DNA of 64,000 nt from Plasmopara viticola (taxonomy: Eukaryota; Oomycota; Peronosporomycetes; Peronosporales; Peronosporaceae), in NCBI GenBank assembly GCA_001695595.3, contig MBPM02000082.1, forward strand, positions 186,001 through 250,000. Reading direction: 5' to 3'. The notes beneath the pieces are model-generated. The model was not told where the DNA came from. It was given only the letters and a program-made list of their open reading frames with translations, and ran no database searches. Below are positions 43,319 to 54,741 of the stretch, one piece after another (positions within the stretch are counted from its first letter, which is position 1; each line of letters opens with the position of its first letter). A program made the position numbers and the translations under genes.

Positions 43319-44374
43319 CTAAGTATACGTGGTCTTTAAAAAATCCCTAAATCTCTGTCCATACTCAGTCTTTGCTGTATTGAGAATAGTCTTCATTGCG
43401 TCCGCGTCGTGATAGTACTTAAATATTTCTTTGACATGCACGCGCGTCTCGTATTCTTTCTCATACATTGTCGCATACGTCGCCCATGCATCAAGCTCCG
43501 GGTTATCGAGAAGATGCGTGGGGTTTTTGTCAAGCATTAGATGTTTGAAAACCAACAACGGTGCCACATCTCTACGTAACCAGAGCTTTTTTAATTGTTG
43601 CTGAAGCCTTTCCGCCTCCACTGCCGTTTCTTCTGACCGTTTTGCCACAATCAGCAGCGAAGAGAGATCCGCGTCACCGAACGTATTGTGCAACTGCTCC
43701 ACTTGCGGTATTGACTTACCTGGGTTGTACATGCGGTAATAGAGGTTCCAGATATCATACGCCTTACCAGTAAGCAAGGTCGGATTGTCCTGGTTTGACT
43801 GCAACTTGGTGTAAAGGCCGTGTGGGCTGAGATCACCTTCTTTCCATTGCTTCAACTGCTCCCTCTGCAGTGTCGTGCCAATCGTCTGCACTAACGTGTC
43901 TTCCTCTTTCTTGGATTCTTCCAGCATCATTGCCAAATTCGTGTCACCGTATTTCTTCTCTAACGTTTTCACAATTGACACTTTCTTCGTGGGATGTGCC
44001 GAATTGTACCTTTCCACGTACTCAAACCAACCTTTAAACCAGGGATTCGACAAAATGTCGTGGTCGACCTTATCGAGCTGCAGCTTGGTGTAGACAGAGT
44101 GAGGATCTTCATTTTTGAGCCTCCACAAAGCTAGTTTGAGCTCAAGCCAAGAGTTGGCATCCGGTTTCCACACCGCCTGCGTGATTTTCGACAGTAAGGT
44201 CCTGTCTTCGTCTTCTGCATCCGGCGGTTCCGAGATAAAGGTACCAGCTCGATCTTCAGTGGATGAAGATGCCTCAAAGGGGGCAGGGGACGCTGTCACA
44301 TTTGCAAAAGCATCGGCTTTCACGATAAACAAGAAAAAAGGTAGGAAGGCTAAAGCAATGGCGTGAAGACGCAT
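43319..44374 (-). CDS. Secreted LWY effector with DEDR in place of DEER (351 aa)
   Basis: Signal peptide MRLHAIALAFLPFFLFIVKA, NVT sequon, ISEPPDAEDEDR with DEDR at 55-58, the position of DEER in the relatives. LWY units follow with SPHGLYTKLQSNQDNP, WNLYYRMYNPGKS, VEQLHNTFGDADLSSLL, LVFKHLMLDKNP and AWATYATMYEKE. It is near-identical in large parts to the gene at 39767-40822. The frame continues to an ATG at 44431, upstream of the Inr-like element at 44388-44406, so the start at 44374 is chosen. Confidence 0.9.
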   Translation of the reverse strand: MRLHAIALAFLPFFLFIVKADAFANVTASPAPFEASSSTEDRAGTFISEPPDAEDEDRTLLSKITQAVWKPDANSWLELKLALWRLKNEDPHSVYTKLQLDKVDHDILSNPWFKGWFEYVERYNSAHPTKKVSIVKTLEKKYGDTNLAMMLEESKKEEDTLVQTIGTTLQREQLKQWKEGDLSPHGLYTKLQSNQDNPTLLTGKAYDIWNLYYRMYNPGKSIPQVEQLHNTFGDADLSSLLIVAKRSEETAVEAERLQQQLKKLWLRRDVAPLLVFKHLMLDKNPTHLLDNPELDAWATYATMYEKEYETRVHVKEIFKYYHDADAMKTILNTAKTEYGQRFRDFLKTTYT

Positions 44375-44387
44375 TCTACAACGTGCT

Positions 44388-44406
44388 GGCCAAATGAAGA
44401 ATGAAA
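44388..44406 (-). promoter_or_regulatory. Inr/FPR-like core promoter
   Basis: Minus-strand TTTCATTCTTCATTTGGCC, 13 bp before the ATG at 44374. Confidence 0.6.
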
Positions 44407-44409
44407 GTA

Positions 44410-45195
44410 CAGTTGCACCTCTAGTATTCATTTGCGCATCATCGACGAAGAAGTTTCGGTTCGGAAGCCATACGGTACCTCAAAGCTAGTGCCATAAATG
44501 CTGCGAAGGCCAATCCGCTTAGAACTGTCGGTCTAGCAACCACACCAACGTCTGCTCGACAACACAAAAATTCTTTGCCTTGTTAAAAATGCGATTAACT
44601 AAGCATAGCGCAAATTCGGGGCTTAGACTTTATTGCTACATAAGCGAAGACGGCCCAAACATTGGTCTGTTCAACTGATTACCAGACCGAGAAAGGCCAC
44701 TCACTACCTGCAGCCAAAGCGATTAAGCTGCACTGGTAGTGCATTGAGCTATAGTATTATTTTGGCAACTACAGCGCTTAATCTGGAACTTATCATTTTT
44801 ATGTAATTAAAAATACTTAAGTTATACGGTACGTCACTACAGATTACCCTAGATCACACTTTTTGTCCGTGCGTCGCCGCTGTACGTACCAAAGAATTTT
44901 AGAAATTCCATTTATTATTATGCCACACTTTAGAATAATCGTATCAAACCTATTTGATAATCAAGTATTGCCGAATGTTGGGCGTTTTAAACCTGATCTA
45001 TTGCAACAACAGTAAATAAAGACAATGAAACAGTGGCCCGATTGCAAACCTGCTATCTCACCAGCGCAGATGTATGTGCGGCTAGGTCCGTGCCCAATCC
45101 TTTTTTTGCATCATAATGAAATTTATTTACCTGACCGTTCCCCCATAGTAAAAGCTGAATTAAAAACAAGCACTCTTACAGCATTTTATATCAGC
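44410..45195. other. Effector 5' flank and duplicated spacer
   Basis: No gene. Parallel to 40860-41560 (ACTCACTACCTGCAGCC, TTTGGCAACTACAGCGCTTAA, CAGTGGCCCGATTGCAAACC); interrupted on the right by the LINE insertion at 45209. Confidence 0.6.
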
Positions 45196-45208
45196 ATGCA
45201 TACTTTGA

Positions 45209-46365
45209 TTTTCGGAAAAGGTTGGGGTGACGCCCTCCTTCCAAGCGCGGGGGCTAAATGCTCGCGCGCTTCGGGCAGGTGCTCTCGGGCATCTGCAGGT
45301 CTCTAACGAGTCTCACCCTCGACGCGACGGTCTCCAGCACCAGGCCAAACCCCCTTCCACGCCGTTAACCGCGCCAACCGCATCCGGATTGGCTCCTTTA
45401 ATGTGAATTCTCTAGGTTCGAAGCGCAAGAAGCACGAAACACTCTCCGAAGATCTCCGGCGCTACCGCGTCGATGTCCTTGGCCTCCGAGAAACCAAGAT
45501 CTACGATAGAGGTGAGCACCGCATTGATGACTTCCTTCTAACTCTGAAAAAAAAAAAAAACGAAGCCAAGACCGAAGTCACCGAAATCCGCCGCCACTGC
45601 AACCCGTCGGGCGCCACTCGACACGCCCGAGCCCGAGAAGAAACCTGGCGCCACACTAAGAAGCTCGGAACACTCCTCGGCGATATTGAAGATTTATCCC
45701 GACGCAAGTCCCTGGCCACCCTCGCGCTTCACCGCCTCTGGTCCGTCTGGCTCCGCCCCACGCTCATCTCACCCAAGACCGCATTCGATTGTACAACACC
45801 TACGTCCTGCCGATTCTGCTGTACAACTGCGCCACCTGGGCTCTTACCAAGTCAGAGCTCCACGGCCTCGAGAGTTTCCATCGCCGCCAGCTTCGCTACG
45901 CTCTTGGCTATCGCTACCCCCGACACATTTCGAATGCAAGACTCTACGACCTCTGTGATGAGCGGCCGCTGAGACTACGACTGACACAAGCTCGCTGGCG
46001 CCTGTTTGGCCATGTACTTCGCCGCAATCCCGACATTCCAGCTAACTTCCAGATGCGTGCCCACTTCTTCTCCACCGCAGCAAAATGGCGCGGACGTCCC
46101 CGCACCACGCTCCCCTCAACACTCGACCACAATCTTGTTTCCCGTGGCTCCGGCTTTCGACTCCGGATAGCACAAGACCTCGAAGTGGTACGTACCCTTG
46201 CACAAGATCGAAAGAAATGGAAGACCCTCACGACCTCGGTGCTGGATGCACTGCCCGCCGAACGAGACTCGACGTATGCGGACACCACTCTATGCCGTGG
46301 ACTAGCCAGCCTGAGCCTAGCACGTGCATACCTTGGCAACGCGATAACGTAATACATTACATTAC
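45209..46365 (+). mobile_element. Internally deleted LINE (non-LTR retrotransposon)
   Basis: Flanked by the 13-bp target duplication ATGCATACTTTGA (45196-45208 and 46366-46378). After a G/C-rich 5' region, an endonuclease N-terminus is readable (GSFNVNSL, VDVLGLRETK; 45380-45540). The frame then jumps to the end of a reverse transcriptase (KKLGTLLGDIEDLSRRKSLA, RLWSVWLRP) and continues in another frame at 45789-46352 with YNTYVLPILLYNCATWALTK, FHRRQLRYALGYRYP and ARWRLFGHVLRR. The catalytic RT core is missing. The 3' tail is TACATTACATTACA. Ends are those of the short SINE copies. Confidence 0.85.
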
Positions 46366-46706
46366 ATGCATACTTTGAGGCGGACCCGCCATGGCAAATT
46401 TTTGTTGCATATCAAGAAACGAATTTAATAACACACCTGAAATAAATTATTATGATTTTACTATTGCGCACTTCAACCCCTTGAGGCTTTGATGCTTCAT
46501 ACTGCGAATGAGCTGCGAATAAATACTTATTGAAAGAGAAAACACCATTGACTTTTGATAGATAGGTCACTAAATCGACAGCCACGCTTGGCATTGCCTA
46601 AATGAGTTTACGTATAACAACAATATTTACCAAGTCATCGATCATTTCCGTCCTATGACGCTAAAAACTGCAACGATTCAAACACAATTGCCGAGAGAAA
46701 CAACTC

Positions 46707-47560
46707 CTAAGTATACGTGGTCTTCAAAAAATCCCTAAATCTCTGTCCATACTCAGTCTTTGCTGTACTGAGAATAGTCTTCATTGCGTCCGCGTCGTGA
46801 TAGTGCTTGAATATTTCTTTGACATTCACGCGCGTCTTACGTTTTATCTCATACATTGTCGCATACGTCGCCCATGCATCAAGCTCCAGGTTATCGAGAA
46901 GATGTGTTGGGTTTTTGTCGAGCATTGAATGTAAATACCACATCTTCACGTACCCAGAGTTATTTTAATTGTTGCTGAAGCCTTTTCGCCTTCACTGCCG
47001 TTTCTTTTGACCGTTTTGCCACAATCAACAGCGATACCCACGTCACCGAACGTATTGTGCAACTGATATATTTGCGGTATTGACTTACCTGGGTTGTACA
47101 TGCGGTAATAGAGGCTCCAGATATCATACGCCTTACCGGTAAGCAAGGTCGGATTGTCCTGGTTTGACTGCAACTTGCCGTAAAAGTCGTGTGGACTGAT
47201 ATCATCTTCTTTCCATCGCTCCAACTGCTCCCTCTGCAGTGTCGTGCCAATCGTCTGAACAAACGTGTCTTCTTCTTTCTTGGACTCTTCCAGCATCAAT
47301 GCCAATTTCGAATCACCGTATTTTTCCTCTTACTTTTAAAAAAAATTGACACTTTCTTCATAAAATAAGCCAAGTTGTGCATTTCCACGTACTCAAACCA
47401 ACCTTAAAACCAAGGATTCGACAAAACGTCCTGGTCGACCTTATCGAGCTGCAGCTTGGTGTAAACAATGTGAGGATCTTTATTTTTGAGCCTTCACGAA
47501 GCTAGTTTGAGCTCAAGCCAAGAGTAGACATCTTGTTTCCAAAACGGCTGCGGAAACCAT
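46707..47560 (-). pseudogene. LWY effector pseudogene, 5' deleted and frameshifted
   Basis: Closest to the gene at 43319. The C-terminal piece (46707-46925: LDKNPTHLLDNLELDAWATY, YGQRFRDFLKTTYT) is separated by frameshifts from LLIVAKRSKETA and from 46946-47305 (LMLEESKKEEDTFVQTIGTT, SPHDFYGKLQSNQDNP). Near 47550 the coding sequence runs directly into upstream-flank sequence (GGAAACCATACGTTACCTCAAAG), so the signal peptide, EER and start are deleted. Confidence 0.85.
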
Positions 47561-47699
47561 ACGTTACCTCAAAGCTAGTGCCAGAAATGCTGCGAAGGCC
47601 AATCCGCTCAGAACTACCGGTTTAGCAACCATATTGACGTCTGCTCGACAATGTGAAAATTCGTATCCTTATTTAAGCTTGAATCATGGATGAGGTATG

Positions 47700-47838
47700 C
47701 AGATATGCATCGGGAACAGACAAAAAGGGACATGAGATCATTTTGAGCAACTTCAACGCAAACGAGATTAAAATTATTATCGAAACAGCAGCGACCAAAG
47801 ACGGATTGAGGTTGGCGGAGAAGTTGGCAGCCGCGTAA
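47700..47838 (+). pseudogene. Effector C-terminal fragment
   Basis: The plus strand encodes ETAATKDGLRLAEKLAAA and a stop, followed by the family 3' flank (CAATTGTGTTTAAGTCGTTGCAG). It is similar to the C-terminus of the gene at 48597 and in opposite orientation to it. Confidence 0.65.
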
Positions 47839-47839
47839 G

Positions 47840-48596
47840 CTTAGAAGTCTCCTCTATTGGCAATTGTGTTTAAGTCGTTGCAGTTTTGCAGTTTTAGCAT
47901 TGTAAGACTAAAGAGATTAGTGACTTGATTAAGAATGCGGGTTACCATGACGTATGACAGGAAAAGTAAGGCGGAACGCGTATGTCAGACTTTGCCTCCA
48001 CAATAATGATCATCACTCTATGTTCACCACTTGGACATTTGTAACGTGGCCGTCTGTGTGCTGCTTAATAAAACACGATTTACAGCTCATTTTCTCTTCA
48101 GGCGCAGAATTTGCCGTACATTTCTCCGCGCTGGCAAGATAAAGGGTTGGCAACAAGGCCACTACTTATTCGTCGTTGTCTAGCTTTAAATTTAGCTGCT
48201 ATAAATCGGCTAAATAAGGCTTCTGTTAACTGTTTTTAAACGAAATCTTTTTTCAGTATGACATAGCGAATAATAGAATCCCTAGACGGGAAGATTTGTA
48301 AGAGCCAACAAAATTACTATATTGGATAATTTATAACGACTGAGGGGTGTAGACTCTTGAAAGCTGCCTATTGATAGCTTAAGGTGCTTCTATAGAAGTT
48401 AATAACAAAAAGTAAGAGCGTAAACAAATATCAGATAAAGAGTAAGGGAGCCGTAAGAGAAATGAAGTCCTTGAAATTACATAAACCTGTCTTTCATCAT
48501 GTAACACCACTAAGTTCAGGTCATAACCTCTACAGTCTTACAATGCTAGAACTACAATAACTTCAACACAAATGCCAATAGAAGCAACTCCTAAGC
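47840..48596. other. Decayed repeat sequence
   Basis: No intact gene. 48030-48200 resembles the R1 margin near 13.0 kb (GTGTGCTGCTTAATA, TTGGCAACAAGGCCACTA). 48530-48596 is effector 3' flank. Confidence 0.4.
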
Positions 48597-49712
48597 TTAC
48601 GCGGCTGCCAATTTCTCCGCCAACTTCTTCTTCAAAGCCTCGGCCAAGTACTTTTCGTCTTCAGCCTCTGCTGTGCTGATAATAACCTTCATGATATCGG
48701 TTTCGATGTGGCTTTTAATGATCTCGTCAAGACTCACGTCCTTCCCTGTCTTTTCCCGATACATATGCGCATACCTCATCCATGATTTAAGCTCCAGGTT
48801 ATCGAAAACAGCATATGGGTTTTTGTCAAGCATTAAAAATTTGAAAACAAGCTCCGGCGCTACATCCCTCCTCAACCAGACCTTTTCCAACTCGAGTTGA
48901 AGGTTAATCGCCAGTGTCGCTGTTTCCTTTGACCGCTTTGATGAAATTAGTAGCGAAGACAGACTCAGATCATCAAAACTGTGGAGCAGCCGAGCGAAGG
49001 GCGGCATTGACTCACCAGGGTCGTAATCGCTGAAATAAATTTTCCAGATATTATACGCACTGCCGGTAAGCAAGCTCGGGTGTCTCGGATCCGACTGCAA
49101 AAGGTCGTAGAGTTTTCCTGGAGATACGAGAGAGTCTCTCCAGAACGCCATCTGCTCACTCTGTAGTCTAGTGCCAAGAGCTTGAATGGATGGTTTTGTC
49201 TCACTCTTTGCTTGCTCCAGCATCATTGCCAATTCATAATCATCAAATTGCGACCATAACTTTGCGAAAATTGACACTTTCTCTCCGGGATGGTGCAAAT
49301 TATAGCCATCCACGTACTTGACCCAAATACGAAACCGAACATTCGACAAAATGTTCTCCTTGACCTGACCGAGCTCTAGATTGGTGTAGACAATGGAGGG
49401 ATGCACCGCATTCAGCCTCCACCAACCTACTTTAAACCCACGCAGCGAGTTGACATATTGTCGCCACACCGCCTGCTTGCTCTTGGTCAGTAAAGTGGCA
49501 AATTGCGTTCCCAAGCCGAAATCTTCCATGCCATGAACCCTCTCTTCGTCTCTTGCGTTCGGCGGTTCCGAGAAGATGACACCAGGTTGATTCGCAGTGG
49601 ATGAAAAGTTTCCTAAGCGTGCGGGGGACGCAGTCGCATTCGTAGAAGCATCGGCTTGTGCGAAAAGGGAGAGGACCAAAGCGAGTGCTCGAGCAACGCT
49701 GCAAGCGTGCAT
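48597..49712 (-). CDS. Secreted EER-LWY effector (371 aa)
   Basis: Signal peptide MHACSVARALALVLSLFAQA, NATASP sequon, IFSEPPNARDEER with DEER at 55-58, no RxLR. LWY units follow with SPGKLYDLLQSDPRHP, WKIYFSDYDPGESMPPF, LLHSFDDLSLSSLL, LVFKFLMLDKNP and SWMRYAHMYREK; C-terminus KKKLAEKLAAA. The frame is open a little further upstream but without an ATG. The Inr-like element at 49725-49743 supports this start. It is a more diverged member of the family than the 39.8/43.3 kb pair. Confidence 0.9.
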   Translation of the reverse strand: MHACSVARALALVLSLFAQADASTNATASPARLGNFSSTANQPGVIFSEPPNARDEERVHGMEDFGLGTQFATLLTKSKQAVWRQYVNSLRGFKVGWWRLNAVHPSIVYTNLELGQVKENILSNVRFRIWVKYVDGYNLHHPGEKVSIFAKLWSQFDDYELAMMLEQAKSETKPSIQALGTRLQSEQMAFWRDSLVSPGKLYDLLQSDPRHPSLLTGSAYNIWKIYFSDYDPGESMPPFARLLHSFDDLSLSSLLISSKRSKETATLAINLQLELEKVWLRRDVAPELVFKFLMLDKNPYAVFDNLELKSWMRYAHMYREKTGKDVSLDEIIKSHIETDIMKVIISTAEAEDEKYLAEALKKKLAEKLAAA

Positions 49713-49724
49713 TGAAACCTTGCT

Positions 49725-49743
49725 GGCCAATTGAGCAATGAAA
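49725..49743 (-). promoter_or_regulatory. Inr/FPR-like core promoter
   Basis: Minus-strand TTTCATTGCTCAATTGGCC, 12 bp before the ATG at 49712. Confidence 0.5.
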
Positions 49744-49744
49744 A

Positions 49745-50154
49745 GAGAGGGCGAGTGGATTGGTATCTTTTATTCCGTTTGCGCATCAACGATTAAGAAG
49801 GGTTGGGTTGGAAGCCATAAAGAGGTACCATAAAACTCATCACCAACCATGCCGACGTCTGCTCGACGATTTGTGGCAAGCAATAAGTTTCAATTGTGGC
49901 GCTAAGACTTAATTGGTGCGTAATGCGAATACGGCCCAAACATTGGTTGGTGTAAACCAGCTGTACTTTTAGATATCCAGATCAACAAAGACCTTGTCAA
50001 GCAGTAGCAATAGTATTGTTCTAGCATCTACAGCGCTTAAATACCAAATCAATTAAAGGCACCGCTTTAAGACGGTAACGCTTAAAAAAGAGGTTCATAA
50101 GATCTTATAGTATCTAATTACTATATAGGTATGATCAGCATTTTACCGAAAGAC
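49745..50154. other. Effector 5' flank
   Basis: Upstream flank of the gene at 49712 (GTTGGAAGCCATAAAGAGGTACC, TGCTCGACGATTTGTGGC). From about 50040 nothing is recognised. Confidence 0.45.
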
Positions 50155-50293
50155 GGTAAGGTTAGCGCACGCCAACTCGACGACTTTTCGCAACCTGACC
50201 GAATCACTTCCGAGCTTGCTTATTGGCCGTGCATATATTATCTATTATCTGGAACATTTATTTCAGCAAGTTCGTGCCTGGTGAGTCCATGAC

Positions 50294-50441
50294 TGTTGAG
50301 AAGAAAGTAGAAACCGAAGAATATATATTTATCCTGACCAATGAATGGCTACCATATGTAATTGCTAATTGTGACGTACTTGTAATTACTGTGAAGCCAT
50401 ATATACCTGTTCAACATGCATTCAGCGGTGTAATGTTAACA
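50294..50441 (-). repeat. 3' LTR of Copia element
   Basis: 148 bp. Differs from the other LTR at a few positions near 50319, at 50365 or so (G/A) and by a 2-bp AT indel near 50400, about 97% identity by eye, so insertion was fairly recent. Confidence 0.9.
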
Positions 50442-50454
50442 CTCCCACTCACCG

Positions 50455-52434
50455 CTAATGCTGTGTGTCCTTTGTTGCTGACTTGGTCTTGATTCCGGAG
50501 GCTTCGCGCAGATACTTCAGCATCTTGGTTCCAAGCGCCTTGGTTAGCATATCTGCAAGCTGACTCCTTGTATCAATGTAGCCAATCTTAAGTAATCGAT
50601 GCTGAACGTTCTCCCGAGTAAAGTGATGTCTGATGTCCACATGCTTTGTACGTGCGTGGTAGCCTGCGTTGTTTGCCAAAGCTATCGCACCTTGATTGTC
50701 TTCCCATATTTGCGTGCCTCCCTCTTGTTCTTGACCCATGTCCTTGAGCATTGCGCGCGCCCAAAGTACTTCTTGTGTGCACAAGCTGAGCGCCATATAC
50801 TCTGCTTCTGCGAAACTTAGTGCAACTGTTTTCTGATACTTGGACTTGGATACAACTGGAGCTTTACCAATGTTGATCAACACACCTGAGACAAACCGTC
50901 TGTCATCGGTGTTGCTACCCCAGACAGCATCCGAAAAAGCTTTAACAATCACCTTTCCCGCTTCTCTTTGGTAAACGATCCCATGATGACGTGTCGAATT
51001 CAAGTAGCGCAATACACGAATTGCGGCGTTCCAATGTGATAACCCCGGATTCTCGAGAAATCGAGACAGTTGTGTCATGATGTATGCGACGTCCGGACGA
51101 GTGCAAGTTGTAACATATAGCAGACATCCAATTAATGAGCGGTATGGTCTTGACCGCATTTCTGAACGCTCAGCTTCTGTACTTGGTGACTGTGATGTTG
51201 ATAGCTTGAGACCGGACGTACACGGATTGTCGACGTTCTTGGCGTTTTTCTGTCCAAATCGCTCAGCCACGTCGCTAATGTAGCGTGTTTGCTTGATCAT
51301 TAGTGTGGAAGCTGTCATGTCGTGGTCGATCTCCATGCCCAAGATGAACTTCGCCATACCGAGATTCTTCATCTTGAAAACACTTTTAAGCATCCCCTTG
51401 ACCTCTAGAATCTCGTCGCTCGTCTTGGCTGCAATGATCATATCATCGACATAAAGACATACGTACACAAAACCTTCTTCCACTTTCTTCACGTAGACGC
51501 ATTGATCCGCTCCACAACTTTTAAAGTCGTTCTTCTTGAAGACGTGGTCGATCGTCTTGTTCCAAGCGCTTGCAGCTTGCTTGAGATCATATATAGCTTT
51601 GTTCAGCTGACACGCAAATTCTTGAGCTCCCTTAACACCAATTGGAGCTTCCATGTGAACACGATCCGACAGTACACTGTTGAGAAAGGCAGTGTCGACG
51701 TCCAGCTGTTCCATTTTGTAGCCTAATACCGCACACACTGCGAGTACAACTCGAATTGAGTTCATGTTGGCCACTGGAGAGTAAGTCTCGAAGAAATCCA
51801 CGCCGTATTTCTGCTTGAAACCTTTAGCCACCAATCGTGCTTTGTAGCGCACATAACATCCATTCTGGTCACGCTTCTTAGCAAAGACCCAGCGGCATCC
51901 AATCGTACGTCCAATTGATTCTCGTGGAACGAGTGTCCATGTTTTGTTTTTGTGATGCGACTGTAATTCGGCGTCCATCGCTTGTCGCCACTGTTCTGCC
52001 TCGTCACTAGACATTGCCTGCGCATACGTGGTAGGCAAGTCTGATTCTTCACCAGCACTCACAGCGAAAGCAAGAATAGCTTCAGCTACCAGGCCGTCTT
52101 CATCAATCCTTGCACGCTTTAAAGATGGTGGTCCTTCGCTTCCTCCCAGACTTTCATCGGCATCTGATCCGTTTTCCAGCAACAACATTGGTTCATTTGT
52201 ACGCCTTGAACGTTCCACTTGCGGTCGAAATACCAATCGATCTTCCTGTGCATCCAGTGTAGGAGTTATGTACTCTGTCAGGTCAGAGTGTACTGAGGTC
52301 GGTAATCGAAGCATCTCGACCCTTGACTCATTTGTGTCGAACTCCTCCTCATTCATTGGAGCATCTGGAATTTCATCTTCTCCTTCACACTCCATAAGTT
52401 CATCTTGATCTTGTTGGTGTTCCGTCGGCCCGGA
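50455..52434 (-). pseudogene. Copia reverse transcriptase-RNase H region
   Basis: About 659 residues open, with no ATG at its beginning because it is part of the polyprotein. Reverse transcriptase signatures WRQAMDAELQSHHKNKTW, RYKARLVAKGFKQKYGVDF, MEQLDVDTAFLNSVL and the catalytic YVDDM are intact. RNase H follows, where FSDAVWGS replaces the usual SDADWGS (one conserved Asp is Val). It ends with KHVDIRHHFTRENV and LADMLTKAL. Confidence 0.9.
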
Positions 52435-52704
52435 CACAGCTGTCTTTGGTAACGTGTATCACTTTGATTTGTTTGGGCGGGTGTGTCTCATAAATGCCGC
52501 CCACTTCACGCTCGCCCAGCTTCACCGACCGTGATACTAGTATCTTGTCTTTCTCCAAATCGTAAACTCGGTATCCCTTGGTGTCTTCGGCATAACCAAG
52601 GAACATGCACTTGAAGCTTTTGGCTTCGAGCTTCGTCCTCTTCACTTGATCAACGTGAGCATATCCATGAGACCCAAACACCCTAAGATGATCCATCCGT
52701 GGCT

Positions 52705-53262
52705 TCATCTTAAATCCCAGTTCATATGGGTGTTATTTGGGTGCATTGTATTAGGAAAGCGGTTGATCAGGTACACCGCAGTGCTTACTGCCTCTGCCCA
52801 CCAACATGTCGGAACACACTTGTAGTGTAGCATGCTCCGTGCCTTTTCCATTATCGTACGGTTCATTCGTTCTGCAATTCCATTTTGTTGGGGACTGTAT
52901 GGTACTGTACGCTGATGTGTGATACCGTTCCGCTGACATAAATCCGTAACTGTCTTGTTGAATAACTCCGTTTCGTTGTCCGAACGCAGGCACTTGTTAC
53001 GGGTTCCCCACTGATTCTCATGCAGTGCTTTGAACATCTTGATCTTGTCGGTACCTTCACTCTTCTTTGCCAGAAAGTAAGCCACCACATATCGTGAGTA
53101 ATCATCCACAAACGTCAAAATGTATTTAGCACCTCCTTTTGAAAGTGTCTTCATAGGTCCATCACGTCTGTGTGAACTAATTCCAATACACGTGATGTCT
53201 TTGTCATGGAGCGTCCTGGAAAGGCTTCGATCGTCTGCTTGCCCTTCATGCATCCACCACAC
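52705..53262 (-). pseudogene. Copia integrase fragment
   Basis: Contains YILTFVDDYSRYVVAYFL, LRSDNETELFN and TVPYSPQQNGIAERMNRTIM, the D, D and E region of the integrase core. The first 40 residues are frameshifted relative to the expected sequence. No true start codon. Continues in another frame at 52708-52400 (LRVFGSHGYAHV). Confidence 0.85.
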
Positions 53263-53281
53263 AGGGTCTTAATACCTTGTT

Positions 53282-54547
53282 TTAGCGCAGGAATACTTCT
53301 GTGGATCGCATAGTCTTCACTAAAACGTCCTCACTTGGATGTCCCATACGAGCGTGCCATAACTCCCACTGACTATCAACTCCCGAGTATTGCACCGATC
53401 GTGCCTCCTCTTGCTGACAATCCAGTGTGTAAGCTTTCCCATTTCTTGTCCCAGTTGCCAAAGCTTCGTTCTTGTCCCAAATGATGCACGAAGCACGCTG
53501 AAATTCCACACTTAGTCCACGTTCGGCAAGCTTTCCCACCGACAGTAGACGTCTGTCAAGTCCAGGGATAAGCAGCACTTCCATCATCGATATGCGTCTT
53601 CCATCTAAGCCGATAAGCTTCACTGTTCCAGCTCCTTCGACGCGTAACTTTCTACCATCTGCAATTGTTACCTTGATGTCGTCTTTAAGTTGCTTGAAGT
53701 CGATCAAGTCACTTCGGTGAGGGGTCATGTGTGACGTCGCACCACTGTCGATCAGCCAGCTTACTGATTGCTCATCCCCCACAGCAAACACTGCATCATT
53801 ACCGCTATAACGGTTTCTGGAACATTTCTCAGCAGCTGGGCAGTCCCGCTTCATATGACCAGTCTGGTCACAATTGAAGCATTTTCCCCGAAAACCGCCG
53901 CCCTTGCGTGGTGCGTAAATCTTGCGGCCACTTCCTCGTCTGCCCTTGATCTGTCCATCATTGTCTGTGGCTCGAAACGCTTTCTCACTTGCTTCCTTCT
54001 TCTGTAGTCTGTCTGACTCCTTCAACAGCTTCTCCTTGACTTCGATCAGAGTGATGTCCTTGGCGTTCTCCACGATAAAAGATATTATTTCATATTTTGC
54101 CGGCAAGCTGCTCAGAAGCACCACTAGCTGTCTTGATTCATCCACCGGCTTTCCCGTCATCTGGAGTCCCACGACCAGCTCATCGAACGCGTCCAGATGT
54201 TCCACCATGCGAGTGCCACTCTCCATCTTAAACTCATGAAGGCGCCGTGTCATCGTGACACGGTTGTGTAGAGTGGAACGATGGTAGAAATCGCGAAGCG
54301 TTCCCCATGCCTCTAAGGCACGAGAAGCAGACCGTATCTTGGTCTGGTGTTGTATCTCGACGCCCTGGGCAATTATACCCAATGCCTTGGCGTCATTAAC
54401 GAGCCACGTCTCCGTTATTTCGCTCTCGCCCTTCGCGCCCATAATGTGTCCCAGAAGCCCTTTTCTAGCGAGGGCCATTCTCATGTTGAATTCCCAATGG
54501 TAGTAGTTACCATCTCTTAGGAAGACTTCGGTGCGCTTGGTGGTCAT
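53282..54547 (-). pseudogene. Copia gag-protease region
   Basis: 421-residue open frame from ATG. Gag (UBN2-type) region at residues 1 to about 200, CCHC knuckle CFNCDQTGHMKRDC near 225, protease active-site motif DSGATSH near 268, and the pre-integrase block WHARMGHPSEDVLVKTM near 395. The frame stops at 53282, and the next segment continues in another frame (CGGCMKGKQT), so the polyprotein is interrupted. Confidence 0.9.
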
Positions 54548-54595
54548 GGCGGTGGCGGTGTGGTGATGCGAGGCTGTTGTTTGCGGCTGTTAACC

Positions 54596-54741
54596 TGTTG
54601 AGAAGAAAGTAGAAACCGAAGTGAATATATTTATCCTGACCAATGAATGGCTACCATATGTAATTACTAATTGTGACGTACTTGTAATTACTGTGAAGCC
54701 ATATACCTGTTCAACATGCATTCAGCGGTGTAATGTTAACA
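54596..54741 (-). repeat. 5' LTR of Copia element
   Basis: 146 bp, bounded by the target duplication ATGAC on its right. Confidence 0.9.

Larger units (their letters stand above)
50294..54741 (-). mobile_element. Ty1/Copia LTR retrotransposon, near-complete
   Basis: 4448 bp with 148- and 146-bp LTRs (TGTT...AACA) and a 5-bp target duplication ATGAC at 50289-50293 and 54742-54746. A purine-rich tract (GGTGAGTGGGAGTG on the minus strand) abuts the 3' LTR at 50441. Gene order is gag, protease, integrase, reverse transcriptase, RNase H, as in Copia. The polyprotein is broken by frameshifts near 53280, 53160-53230 and 52420, so it is not autonomous now. The primer-binding site after the 5' LTR was not identified. 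Confidence 0.95.

Noticed and set aside
50455..52437. Reverse-transcriptase frame as a free-standing gene
   Set aside because: It starts without an ATG and belongs to the frameshifted Copia polyprotein.
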